Shown piece after piece: positions 53,853 to 61,635 of a DNA stretch of 64,000 nt. A program made the translations under genes and the position numbers. Every line of letters starts with the position of its first letter. The stretch's first letter is position 1. The notes under the pieces were generated by a model. It did not search any database, was not told where the DNA came from, and worked only from the letters and a program-made list of their open reading frames with translations. The stretch comes from Gallibacter pasteurianus_A (GTDB taxonomy: Bacteria; Bacillota; Clostridia; Peptostreptococcales; Anaerovoracaceae): positions 62,001 through 126,000 of the forward strand of contig CAVBJF010000002.1 in assembly GCA_963596005.1 (NCBI GenBank), read 5' to 3'.

Positions 53853-54030
53853 CAGACCTGGGGTGTTTGTTGTAGCAATGTAATTCAACCTACAGAGTTC
53901 ATACGGGATCCGGAGCTTGAGGCAGATGCCGGGCCTCCATAGAGTGGAAGGCAGAAACCTTGATGGGGAGCCCACCTTACAGAAGGTAAGGTCGTGAATT
54001 AGATGCTATGACGGCATTCCGGGCCAAACT
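53853..54030 (+). ncRNA. ssrS: 6S RNA
   Basis: Regulatory RNA that mimics an open promoter and binds sigma-A polymerase. The terminal helix matches the family: CCTGGGGTG (53857-53865) pairs with CGGCATTCCGG (54012-54022). GTTTG follows the 5' arm, as in other 6S RNAs, and a partly paired central region has the expected length for a bubble. Seven T follow at about 54030. TAAAAT at 53841-53846 could be its -10. The stretch has no open frame. Confidence 0.75.
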
Positions 54031-54063
54031 TTTTTTAGGGATAAAATCGAAAGGAGAGATATT

Positions 54064-54885
54064 ATGCCTGATATAAAATTTGAGGGAAGCGAAGATTATG
54101 TTGTTACAGAGGATTTGGCAAATGCGGTAAACGTCGCAATAGCGCTCCAAAAGCCTCTTTTGATAAAGGGGGAACCCGGTACCGGCAAAACTATGCTCGC
54201 AGAAGCAATTGCAAAATCTCTTGATATGAAATTGCTTGTATGGAGCATAAAATCTACAACAAAAGCGCAGGACGGACTTTATGTGTATGATACCGTTCAA
54301 AGACTTTACGACTCACAATTTGGCGAAGGCGATGTCGGCGATATTTCACAGTATATAAAACTTGGGAAGCTTGGTGAAGCGTTTGACAGCGATGAACAGT
54401 GCGTGTTGCTTATAGACGAGATAGATAAAGCAGATCTTGAGTTCCCAAATGACCTTTTGTGGGAGCTTGACAAAATGGAATTTTATATTCCGGAAACAAA
54501 GAGAACTGTTAAGACGAAGAAAAGACCTATAGTCATTATCACATCAAATGCCGAAAAAGAATTGCCGGATGCCTTTTTGCGCAGATGTATATTCCACTAT
54601 ATCGAATTTCCATCGATGACTAAAATGGAAGAAATCATCAGAGTGCATTTTAAAGACATAGATATGCATCTTTGCGATAATGCTATGAAAGCCTTTTATA
54701 AGCTGAGAAGCGTGAGAGACCTAGCAAAAAAACCGAGCACATCGGAGTTGCTCGACTGGATACAGGCTCTTATGATCAGCGGTATTGAACCTAAGGTTTT
54801 GGAAAATCGCATACCGTTTATAGGTGTGCTCTTAAAGAAAAATCAGGATATTTATTTAACAGAGGGCGGAGCGAGATGTTTTTAG
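54064..54885 (+). CDS. MoxR-type AAA+ ATPase
   Basis: 273 residues. Walker A IKGEPGTGKTMLAEAIA near residue 36, Walker B VLLIDEIDKAD, sensor 1 VIITSNAEKELPDAFLRRC (with arginine finger). MoxR ATPases work with VWA proteins as metal- or cofactor-insertion chaperones; the next gene is such a VWA protein, overlapping by 10 bases. GGAGAGATATT precedes the ATG. No obvious client enzyme lies beside the pair. Confidence 0.92.
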   Translation: MPDIKFEGSEDYVVTEDLANAVNVAIALQKPLLIKGEPGTGKTMLAEAIAKSLDMKLLVWSIKSTTKAQDGLYVYDTVQRLYDSQFGEGDVGDISQYIKLGKLGEAFDSDEQCVLLIDEIDKADLEFPNDLLWELDKMEFYIPETKRTVKTKKRPIVIITSNAEKELPDAFLRRCIFHYIEFPSMTKMEEIIRVHFKDIDMHLCDNAMKAFYKLRSVRDLAKKPSTSELLDWIQALMISGIEPKVLENRIPFIGVLLKKNQDIYLTEGGARCF

Positions 54886-56069
54886 GATTTTTTAATTTGC
54901 TAAAATCATATAACCTAAAGGTTTCGTTGCAGGATTGGATGACGCTTATGCAAGCGCTTGAGTTGGATCTTGGCAATTCGACCTTAACAGGCTTTTATAA
55001 TCTGTGCAGATGTATACTTGTCAAGAGTGAAGCAGACTACGATACGTTAGATAAGGTTTTTTCACTTTATTTCAAAAATATTAAGGAGTTTGAAGACTTG
55101 CCACAGGATGTCTGGGATTGGCTTGCTGACGGAGAGCTCGAAAAAATGCTTGACGAACTTCCAAATGTTGATTTTGATGAAATGGGTATCGCCGAGCTTT
55201 TAAAACTTTTTCAGGAAAGGCTGGCTGAGCAAACAGAGGCACATCACGGAGGCAATCGTTGGATAGGCACAGGTGGTACTTCGCCATTTGGGCGAGGTGG
55301 CTATAATCCGCAAGGTATAAGGATCGGTGGCGAGAGCAGACATAGGTCTGCTGTTAAAGTTGCGGGTGACAGACGCTTTGCCGACTTTAGAGAAGATCAC
55401 GAGCTTGATTCGAGGGATTTTCAGGTGGCATTTAGAAGACTTAGACAGTTTTCGACAAGGGTAGATGCGACTAAGACAGAGCTTGATGTTGAGGAAACAG
55501 TAAAAAAGACAGGCGATAACGCCGGTATGCTTTCGCTTGTCTATGAAAAACCGAGAAAAAATACAGTAAAAGTGCTTCTTTTGATGGACAGTGACGGATC
55601 GATGAGAAAATATAGCGAGCTTTGCAATATGCTGTTTCAGTCGCTTAGAAAATCAAACCATTTTAAGGATTTGCAGGTATACTTCTTTCATAACTGCATA
55701 TATGACCATGTATATAAGAACCCAACATGTAAATACGGAGACTGGGTTGACACAAACTGGCTTATGAAGAAATTTGATAGTGAGTACAAAGTGATTTTTG
55801 TCGGTGATGGTGCGATGGCACCTTATGAGCTTCTGAGTGTCGGTGGCATAAATGATCTCAGACTTTTTAATAACGAACCTGGGATAATGTGGCTGCGAAA
55901 GCTTGATAAAAAATTCAAGAAAAAGATATGGCTAAATCCGATAGCAAAGACAAAGTGGCAATATGCATGGGGGTCATATACCATAAATGTCTTGCGTGAT
56001 GAATTTGATATGTTTGAGCTCTCGCTTGCCGGGCTTGAAGATGGAATTAAGACATTACTGGCAAGATGA
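54876..56069 (+). CDS. VWA domain protein, CoxE-like partner of MoxR
   Basis: 397 residues. N-terminal helical part with LSLQDWMTLMQAL-like region, a middle Gly/Arg-rich linker (about 125-165), and a C-terminal von Willebrand A-type domain. The MIDAS motif reads LLMDSDGSMRKYSE, that is D-S-D-G-S rather than D-x-S-G-S, so the metal site has Asp in place of the first Ser. It overlaps the MoxR-like gene and has GGGCGGAGCGAG upstream of its start. lexA converges on its 3' end with one base between the stops. Confidence 0.88.
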   Translation: MFLGFFNLLKSYNLKVSLQDWMTLMQALELDLGNSTLTGFYNLCRCILVKSEADYDTLDKVFSLYFKNIKEFEDLPQDVWDWLADGELEKMLDELPNVDFDEMGIAELLKLFQERLAEQTEAHHGGNRWIGTGGTSPFGRGGYNPQGIRIGGESRHRSAVKVAGDRRFADFREDHELDSRDFQVAFRRLRQFSTRVDATKTELDVEETVKKTGDNAGMLSLVYEKPRKNTVKVLLLMDSDGSMRKYSELCNMLFQSLRKSNHFKDLQVYFFHNCIYDHVYKNPTCKYGDWVDTNWLMKKFDSEYKVIFVGDGAMAPYELLSVGGINDLRLFNNEPGIMWLRKLDKKFKKKIWLNPIAKTKWQYAWGSYTINVLRDEFDMFELSLAGLEDGIKTLLAR

Positions 56070-56070
56070 A

Positions 56071-56754
56071 TTAAAAATATCTAAACACGCCACGAACCTT
56101 ACCTACGATTGTGACATTATCTACAATAATAGGACTCATAGAAGAGTTTTCCGGTTGAAGTCTTATATGACCATTTTCTTTATAAAAAGTCTTGACAGTA
56201 GCCTCGCTTTCAAGACTGTCGATCATTGCGACAACGATATCGCCGTTGTTTGCTGTCTTTTGCTCCTGGACGAGTATGTAGTCGCCGTCCATGATACCTG
56301 CTTCTATCATACTGTCGCCCCTTACATTTAGCAAAAAGTTTGTACCGCTATGCAAAAAACGCGATGGTATAGGGAAGTGATCCTCAACATTTTGCTCTGC
56401 AAGGATAGGCATACCGGCAGCTACATTGCCAAGCAGTGGTACATCGACAGCGTCAAATGATGTATCAGAGCCTTGTATAGGTGCAGAGTTAGGATAGGAA
56501 TTTTTATTTTCAGAAACAGCATTATCTAAAGGAACATCATTTTTTACTAGCATTATAGCGCGGGGCTTAGATGGATCCTTTTTTAAATATCCTTCCGCAA
56601 CAAGATGGTTGATATCACTGTGGACCGTTGAAGTCGATTTGATATCAAGCGCTTGACAAATTTCACGGACAGTAGGAGGATAACCCTTTTTTGCTACTTC
56701 CCTTTCCATATATTTAAAGATTTTTTTTCGACGTTCTGCAGGTTTTAATGACAT
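56071..56754 (-). CDS. lexA: LexA repressor
   Basis: SOS repressor, 227 residues from the ATG at 56754. The N-terminal winged HTH has RRKKIFKYME and GYPPTVREICQALD. The self-cleavage site is the Ala-Gly of NVAAGMPILAE; catalytic Ser is in VRGDSMIEAG and Lys is in SEATVKTFYKENG. The ATG at 56754 follows AAAGGAATCTCTTCT; the longer frame to 56922 runs through the promoter. Its promoter contains a LexA box, so it is autoregulated. Confidence 0.97.
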   Translation of the reverse strand: MSLKPAERRKKIFKYMEREVAKKGYPPTVREICQALDIKSTSTVHSDINHLVAEGYLKKDPSKPRAIMLVKNDVPLDNAVSENKNSYPNSAPIQGSDTSFDAVDVPLLGNVAAGMPILAEQNVEDHFPIPSRFLHSGTNFLLNVRGDSMIEAGIMDGDYILVQEQKTANNGDIVVAMIDSLESEATVKTFYKENGHIRLQPENSSMSPIIVDNVTIVGKVRGVFRYF

Positions 56755-56833
56755 AGAAGAGATTCCTTTCATACATATATAGTTTTTATTATATATTCCT
56801 AAATAGTTCTTAATATAGTTTTTATTTGCTTCG

Positions 56834-56862
56834 AGTATATCATAAATAAAAACGAATGTAAA
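56834..56862 (-). promoter_or_regulatory. Promoter of lexA
   Basis: Minus strand: TTTACA (56862-56857), 17 bases, TATACT (56839-56834). The LexA box overlaps its -35. Confidence 0.65.
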
Positions 56863-56871
56863 CATGTGTTC
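56860..56871 (-). promoter_or_regulatory. Candidate LexA (SOS) box
   Basis: GAACACATGTTT on the minus strand, one base away from the GAAC-N4-GTTC consensus of Firmicutes; positioned across the -35 of lexA, where binding would block polymerase. Confidence 0.6.
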
Positions 56872-56916
56872 ACAAAAAAAGAAAAAGAATATAAAGAAAA
56901 CATTGATCGAAAACTT

Positions 56917-56944
56917 TTGCAAAGAAAATTTTTTTATGTATAAT
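56917..56944 (+). promoter_or_regulatory. Promoter of the desulfoferrodoxin gene
   Basis: TTGCAA (56917-56922), 16 bases, TATAAT (56939-56944), 45 bases before the ATG. It diverges from lexA. Confidence 0.7.
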
Positions 56945-56988
56945 TAACTTACTCAAAGGTAAAGTTAAATTTCAAAGGAGGTAATGTC

Positions 56989-57363
56989 ATGAAAAAATTT
57001 TTAAAATGTGAGCATTGCGGAAATTTAGTCGGAGTTATCAATGATTCCGGCGCACCTATGATCTGTTGCGGAGAACCGATGAAAGAGCTTATACCAAATA
57101 CTACGGATGCGGCAACAGAAAAACATGTACCGGATGTTGTCATTGATGGAGATATACTCAAAGCAACTGTAGGCACTACAAAGCATCCGATGGAAAAGGA
57201 GCACTATATCCAATTTATATTTGTCGAAACTAAAAATGGTGGACACAGGCGGATACTAAACCCGGGAGATGAGCCTTATGCAGAGTTTGACCTGCATGGT
57301 GAAGAACCGTTGGCGGTATATGAGTATTGCAATTTGCACGGCCTTTGGAAAAAAGAATTGTAG
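56989..57363 (+). CDS. dfx: Desulfoferrodoxin (superoxide reductase)
   Basis: Reduces superoxide to peroxide without making oxygen; an anaerobe defence. It has 124 residues and both iron centres: the desulforedoxin-type site C7, C10, C26, C27, and the catalytic site H46, H66, H72, C114 and H117 (KHVP, TKHPMEKEHYIQF, YEYCNLHGLW). AAAGGAGGTAATGTC precedes the ATG. The class with both centres (2Fe-SOR) is common in Clostridia and sulfate reducers. Divergent from lexA, with about 100 bases between promoters. Confidence 0.96.
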   Translation: MKKFLKCEHCGNLVGVINDSGAPMICCGEPMKELIPNTTDAATEKHVPDVVIDGDILKATVGTTKHPMEKEHYIQFIFVETKNGGHRRILNPGDEPYAEFDLHGEEPLAVYEYCNLHGLWKKEL

Positions 57364-57378
57364 GCAAAAATAAAAGAT

Positions 57379-57407
57379 TTGACAAAAAAAATAAAAAAGT
57401 GTATTAT
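57379..57407 (+). promoter_or_regulatory. Promoter of the infC operon
   Basis: TTGACA (57379-57384), 17 A-rich bases, TATTAT (57402-57407). Confidence 0.8.
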
Positions 57408-57530
57408 GATTCGGTAGTTAAGAAGAAGTTATCCGCTTCTCACCTTGTGGCGAAAGCTGCCCGGTCAATATCGAATATTACACAAAACGTGTATTTTTGT
57501 GCGGATGATTTCTGTCATCCGCATTTTTTA
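57408..57530 (+). promoter_or_regulatory. L20-type leader with attenuator upstream of infC
   Basis: Untranslated leader of the infC-rpmI-rplT operon. GAAGTTATCCGCTTCTCACC and the GGTCAATATCGAATAT segment are shared with the Firmicutes infC leader bound by L20. A terminator follows: TGCGGATGA (57500-57508) with TCATCCGCA (57515-57523), then six T. Excess L20 or leader refolding would set read-through; the mechanism is inferred. Confidence 0.7.
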
Positions 57531-57552
57531 TATTTATAGGAGGTGTAAGGTC

Positions 57553-58071
57553 ATTAGTAAAGAAATTTTCATCAACGAAGAAATTCGTGGTAAGGAATTT
57601 AGGATTATCGGTCAGGACGGCGAACAACTTGGGATTATGTCAAGAGAGGAAGCATTAGCACTCGCTGAAGAAAAAAATCTCGATTTAGTAAACATTTCGC
57701 CAAATGCAAAGCCACCTGTTTGTAAGATCCTAGACTATGGTAAGTATCGCTATGAGCTTCAAAAAAGGGAAAAAGAAGCCAAGAAAAAGCAAAAAAACAA
57801 TCAGGTAAAAGAGATAAGACTTAGCACTTTTATTGAAGATCATGATATCAATGTCAAAGCGAAAACAGCCTCTAAATTTCTAAAAGACGGCGATAAAGTA
57901 AAAGTCAGTCTTAGATTTAGAGGTAGAGAAATGGGATACCAAGCAAAAGGCTATGAGGTTATGGAAAAATTCGCAACCGTTTGCGAAGAGGTTTCGGAAA
58001 TCGAAAAAAAGCCAAAATTTGAAGGTAGAAGTTTGACAATGGTTTTAACACCTAAAGCGGATAAAAAATAA
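57553..58071 (+). CDS. infC: Translation initiation factor IF-3, started at ATT
   Basis: Binds the 30S subunit, checks the start codon and prevents early 50S joining. It has 172 residues: N-domain (IFINEEIRGKEFRIIGQDG), Lys-rich linker and C-domain ending in SLTMVLTPK. The start is ATT at 57553, with AGGAGG nine bases upstream; no ATG/GTG/TTG lies near the right place, while the open frame reaches back to 57445 through the attenuator. A rare ATT start on infC is known in E. coli and Bacillus and gives autoregulation. Confidence 0.93.
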   Translation: MSKEIFINEEIRGKEFRIIGQDGEQLGIMSREEALALAEEKNLDLVNISPNAKPPVCKILDYGKYRYELQKREKEAKKKQKNNQVKEIRLSTFIEDHDINVKAKTASKFLKDGDKVKVSLRFRGREMGYQAKGYEVMEKFATVCEEVSEIEKKPKFEGRSLTMVLTPKADKK

Positions 58072-58093
58072 TCATCGAGGAGGTAATATAAAG

Positions 58094-58294
58094 ATGGCGA
58101 AAAATAAAATGAAGTCGCATAGAGGCGCATGCAAGAGATTTAAGATTACAGGCTCAGGAAAAGTAAAGAGAAACAAGGCATACAAAAGCCATATTCTTAC
58201 TAAGAAGTCAGCTAAAACTAAGAGAGGTCTGAGAAAGGCAACTACATTGTCAAGTGCAGATCTTAAGAGAATCAAGAGCGTTTTGAGTAAATAG
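58094..58294 (+). CDS. rpmI: 50S ribosomal protein L35
   Basis: 66 residues, very basic. MAKNKMKSHRGACKRFKIT, then KRNKAYKSHILTKKSAK and a TKRGLRKA end match the family. GAGGAGGTAATATAAAG lies upstream. Second gene of the infC operon. Confidence 0.97.
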   Translation: MAKNKMKSHRGACKRFKITGSGKVKRNKAYKSHILTKKSAKTKRGLRKATTLSSADLKRIKSVLSK

Positions 58295-58307
58295 GAGGTA
58301 GGAACTA

Positions 58308-58664
58308 ATGGCAAGAGTAAAAAAAGGTGTAAATGCACATAAAAGACATAAAAAGATTTTAAAACAGGCAAAAGGATTCTACGGACAGAAAAGTAAGGTA
58401 TTTAGAGCGGCAAACCCTGCGGTTATGAGATCGCTTGCTTCTTCATACGTAGGCAGAAAAAACAAAAAAAGAGAATACAGAAGACTTTGGATTGCACGTA
58501 TCAATGCCGGAGCAAGAATGAACGGTATTTCATACAGCAGACTTATGGATGGTCTAAAAAAAGCAGGTGTTGAAATCAACAGAAAAATGCTTTCGGAGAT
58601 GGCAATCCATGATGCAGATGGATTTGCAGTTCTTTGCAATACCGCAAAGGACGCATTGAAATAA
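58308..58664 (+). CDS. rplT: 50S ribosomal protein L20
   Basis: 118 residues, basic and helical. ARVKKGVNAHKRHKKILK, GYVGRKNKKREYR-like stretch (here SYVGRKNKKREYRRLW) and ARMNGISYSRLMDGLKKA are family motifs. L20 is needed for 50S assembly and represses its own operon through the leader upstream of infC. The gene starts 13 bases after rpmI with AGGAGGTAGG. Confidence 0.97.
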   Translation: MARVKKGVNAHKRHKKILKQAKGFYGQKSKVFRAANPAVMRSLASSYVGRKNKKREYRRLWIARINAGARMNGISYSRLMDGLKKAGVEINRKMLSEMAIHDADGFAVLCNTAKDALK

Positions 58665-58687
58665 GAAAGAAAGTTAGGAGATATACT

Positions 58688-59818
58688 ATGAAATGTAAAA
58701 GAGTTTTATTGTCATTGTTGATGTGTATGACATTGGTATTTACAATGACATTTACGTCTTGTGGCAATCCGTACAGCAAGGTAGATATTGAGGATTATAT
58801 AGATATCTACGATTACAGCAAGATGGAAACAGAACCAATCAGTGTTTCGGTTTCTGACAGCGATATCGAAACAGAAATTCAAAGCAGATTAGAAGAAAAT
58901 AAGACTGTAACTGACTCAAAGGAAGGAACAGTTGAAGACGGCGACACTATCAATATCGACTATACAGGTTCGATAGACGGTAAAAAATTTAGCGGCGGCG
59001 AAGAGACAGGCAGAGATCTTACAATCGGCTCCGGCACATTTATTGACGGATTCGAATCAGGATTGATCGGCGCAAAAGTCGGTACTACAAAGAACATAAA
59101 GGTTACATTCCCTGATGACTACAGCGATTCGGACCTTGCCGGCAAAAATGCTGTCTTTGCTGTAAAAATCAATTCAAAAGAGGTCGAAACAATTCCTGAG
59201 CTTGATGAGGATTTTGTAAAAGAACACAGCGATGTTGATACAGTAGAAGAGTATAAGAAGGAAGTAAAAAAAGAACTTAAAGAAGAAAAAGAAGCGGCAG
59301 CTCTTTATGACAAAAAGAAAGAAATTTGGAATACTCTTATCAGTGAGAGCACAATAAAAAAAGATGATGATGACAAGGAAAAATATCCGGAGGAACAGTT
59401 AAAAGAAGCAGAAGATCAACTGAAAGACCTCTATGAGAACTTGGCAAAGGATCAAAATATGTCGCTTTCCGATTACCTGGAACAGCTTGGCATGACAGAA
59501 GATACTTTCAATGAGCAGGCTGAGGAATACGCAAAAACACAAGTGAAACGCGATATGATTATGTATTATATCGCCGATAAAGAGAATATAAAAATCTCGA
59601 GATCTGACAAAAAAGAGTATGTTAAAAACTTGCTCGCTCTGTATGGGTATACAGAAGAAACATACAAAAAAGCAAATAACGGTAAATCGTATGAGTCAGT
59701 TGCCGGTAAAGATATAATAAAGGCAGAAACGCTAAGTGATAAGGTCGGCGACTATATCCTAAAGTTGGCAATTAAGAATTATGAGAAATCTCATGAGGAT
59801 TCATCTGATGACAAATAA
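58688..59818 (+). CDS. Lipoprotein with FKBP-type isomerase and trigger-factor-like domain
   Basis: 376 residues. Signal peptide (KCKRVLLSLLMCM) and lipobox FTS-C at about residue 26, so anchored outside the membrane. An FKBP-type peptidyl-prolyl isomerase domain (about 80-180; DGDTINIDYTGSIDGK, FIDGFESGLIGAKVG, VTFPDDY) is followed by a Lys/Glu-rich helical C-terminal domain like that of trigger factor. It has no ribosome-binding N-domain. This suggests an extracytoplasmic foldase related to trigger factor rather than the ribosomal chaperone. AGGAGATATACT precedes the ATG at 58688; the frame further upstream overlaps rplT. Confidence 0.85.
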   Translation: MKCKRVLLSLLMCMTLVFTMTFTSCGNPYSKVDIEDYIDIYDYSKMETEPISVSVSDSDIETEIQSRLEENKTVTDSKEGTVEDGDTINIDYTGSIDGKKFSGGEETGRDLTIGSGTFIDGFESGLIGAKVGTTKNIKVTFPDDYSDSDLAGKNAVFAVKINSKEVETIPELDEDFVKEHSDVDTVEEYKKEVKKELKEEKEAAALYDKKKEIWNTLISESTIKKDDDDKEKYPEEQLKEAEDQLKDLYENLAKDQNMSLSDYLEQLGMTEDTFNEQAEEYAKTQVKRDMIMYYIADKENIKISRSDKKEYVKNLLALYGYTEETYKKANNGKSYESVAGKDIIKAETLSDKVGDYILKLAIKNYEKSHEDSSDDK

Positions 59819-59859
59819 AATAGTAATTCGCTAATTTTGGAATAAACGATTGTAATTAT

Positions 59860-59921
59860 ACGCAGCTTATGGTAGAGTGGATGTGTTATCTGCAATATAT
59901 GAGCTGCGTTTTATATTGCAG
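59860..59921 (+). promoter_or_regulatory. Two mutually exclusive hairpins ahead of the glycine aptamer
   Basis: Hairpin A: ACGCAGCT (59860-59867) with AGCTGCGT (59902-59909). Hairpin B: CTGCAATATA (59890-59899) with TATATTGCAG (59912-59921), both perfect. The 3' arm of A lies in the loop of B, so both can form only as a pseudoknot. They sit directly before the riboswitch. Confidence 0.75.
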
Positions 59922-59930
59922 GGAAAATAA

Positions 59931-60016
59931 CTCTGGAGAACTCCTTAGATGGAGTGCCGAAGGTGTAAGGAGCGAAAAGTCGCAGACGCTCCGATCTCTC
60001 AGGCAAACGGACAGAG
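59931..60016 (+). promoter_or_regulatory. Glycine riboswitch, single aptamer
   Basis: Conserved core: GGAGAAC..., GTGCCGAAGG (59954-59963), GATCTCTCAGGCAAACGGACAGAG (59993-60016). P1 is CTCTG (59931-59935) with CAGAG (60012-60016). Only one aptamer is seen; no second core lies upstream. The 3' platform reaches the ribosome binding site of the following symporter. Confidence 0.92.
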
Positions 60017-60032
60017 CATTTTTTTGTTTTGT

Positions 60033-60082
60033 CCTTTCTCTGAAACGCTAAAAAATATATCTAAAAGTATGTTAGAGAGGGG
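60033..60082 (+). promoter_or_regulatory. Riboswitch expression platform: ribosome-binding-site sequestering helix
   Basis: TCCTTTCTCT (60032-60041) pairs with AGAGAGGGGA (60074-60083), 10 bp with two G-T, covering the AGAGAGGGG binding site of the symporter. CTCTG at 60038-60042 can instead pair with CAGAG at 60012-60016, the 3' strand of aptamer P1. Confidence 0.7.
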
Positions 60083-60091
60083 ATTTTTTTT

Positions 60092-61528
60092 ATGGGAGAA
60101 AGAATAGCTGAAATTATTGCAATCGTCGACAAGGCAATTTGGGGTGTGCCACTTATGGCAACCATAATGCTTGTAGGCCTTTTTTTGACGATAAGACTTG
60201 GATTTTTGCAATTTAGGAAACTTGGCAGGGCACTAAAATTTGCAGTCAAAAATGAAGATGACGGCGAAGGAGATGTAACAAGCTTCGGTGCGCTTTGTAC
60301 TGCACTTGCGGCAACGATAGGTACAGGTAATATCGTTGGTGTTGCAACAGCCATAGAACTCGGCGGACCGGGAGCGCTTTTTTGGATGGTAATGGCCGCA
60401 CTTCTTGGAATGGCGACAAAATATTCCGAAGGCGTACTTGCACTAAAATTTAGAAGGACGATGCCTGATGGGCATAAACTCGGCGGACCATTTTGTTATA
60501 TCGAATATGGTATGGGCAAAAAGTGGAAATGGTTGGCTATGGCATTCGCATTGTTTGGAGCACTTGCAGGTGCGCTTGGTATAGGTACATCGACCCAGAT
60601 GAATGGTATTGCAGAGGCAGTCGAAACCTTCGCAGATCCAAACGCCGCTCATACAATACAGATATTTGGTATAGAGGCGACAGTTGCCAAAGTGATTGCC
60701 ACAGTATTGATAACAGTTGTTGTAATTGTTGTAATACTTGGCGGTATATCGAGAATAGCAAGCATAACAGAAAAGCTCGTACCATTTATGGCGGTATTAT
60801 ATGTCATAATATGTCTTGCTATACTCTGCTATAACTTTAGAGCTATACCAAATGCGGTAGTAGAAATATTAGAGGGTGCATTCGGCATCAAAGCTGCCGG
60901 CGGTGGATTTTTAGGAGCTATGATAGCTGCGATGTCAAGCGGTGTAGCAAGAGGTATATTCTCAAACGAATCAGGCCTTGGCAGTGCGCCTATCGCTGCG
61001 GCTGCAGCAAAGACAACAGAGCCTGTAAGGCAAGGACTCGTATCTATGACAGGTACATTTATAGATACAGTTTGTATCTGTTCTATGACAGGACTTACTA
61101 TTATGGTAACAGGAGCATATAAGAGCGGATCGGCAGGTGCGGCTATGACAGCACAGGCATTTGGTGATGGACTTCCTTGGAGCAATCAAGTGGGAGCATT
61201 CTTCCTTATGATATGTCTTGCGTTATTTGCTTTTACAACAATACTCGGTTGGAATTATTATGGCGAAAGATGTTTTGAATATTTGACAGGTGGCAATATG
61301 AAGGCGGTTATTGCATACAGATGGTTATACATAATTGCTGTATTTGCGGGACCTTTTATAGCGCTAAATACAGTATGGGCATTTGCAGATATCCTAAATG
61401 CGTGCATGGCACTTCCAAACCTGATAGCGCTTGTGGCACTTAGTGGTGTGATAGCGGCAGAAACAAAGAGCTATTTTGCGCGTGCAAAGCAAGGGCTTAT
61501 ATCCGGTTTTGAAGACAGAAAAAAATAG
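60092..61528 (+). CDS. Amino acid (alanine/glycine):cation symporter, AGCS family
   Basis: 478 residues, about 10-11 membrane segments. Imports glycine and/or alanine with Na+ or H+. Family hallmarks: TLAATIGTGNIVGVATAIELGGPGA-like (here ALAATIGTGNIVGVATA), FWMVMAALLGMATKYSE, SGVARGIFSNESGLGSAPIAAAAA and GWNYYGERCFEYL. The glycine riboswitch ahead of it supports glycine as a substrate. AGAGAGGGG lies nine bases before the ATG. It is followed by a promoter for the next gene. Confidence 0.95.
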   Translation: MGERIAEIIAIVDKAIWGVPLMATIMLVGLFLTIRLGFLQFRKLGRALKFAVKNEDDGEGDVTSFGALCTALAATIGTGNIVGVATAIELGGPGALFWMVMAALLGMATKYSEGVLALKFRRTMPDGHKLGGPFCYIEYGMGKKWKWLAMAFALFGALAGALGIGTSTQMNGIAEAVETFADPNAAHTIQIFGIEATVAKVIATVLITVVVIVVILGGISRIASITEKLVPFMAVLYVIICLAILCYNFRAIPNAVVEILEGAFGIKAAGGGFLGAMIAAMSSGVARGIFSNESGLGSAPIAAAAAKTTEPVRQGLVSMTGTFIDTVCICSMTGLTIMVTGAYKSGSAGAAMTAQAFGDGLPWSNQVGAFFLMICLALFAFTTILGWNYYGERCFEYLTGGNMKAVIAYRWLYIIAVFAGPFIALNTVWAFADILNACMALPNLIALVALSGVIAAETKSYFARAKQGLISGFEDRKK

Positions 61529-61548
61529 AGTCATATCGAAAGAACTTC

Positions 61549-61577
61549 TTGAATACTGTAAAAAAAAAGACTATACT
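61549..61577 (+). promoter_or_regulatory. Promoter of the first surface protein gene
   Basis: TTGAAT (61549-61554), 17 bases, TATACT (61572-61577). Confidence 0.6.
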
Positions 61578-61635
61578 ATACTTTGAAAGTGATATTTTCT
61601 CAACTCAAAGTTAATTTCAGGAAGGAAACACAAGT

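Noticed and set aside
56755..56922. 56-residue N-terminal extension of LexA
   Set aside because: It spans the promoter and LexA box; residues are low-complexity Phe-rich and not LexA-like.
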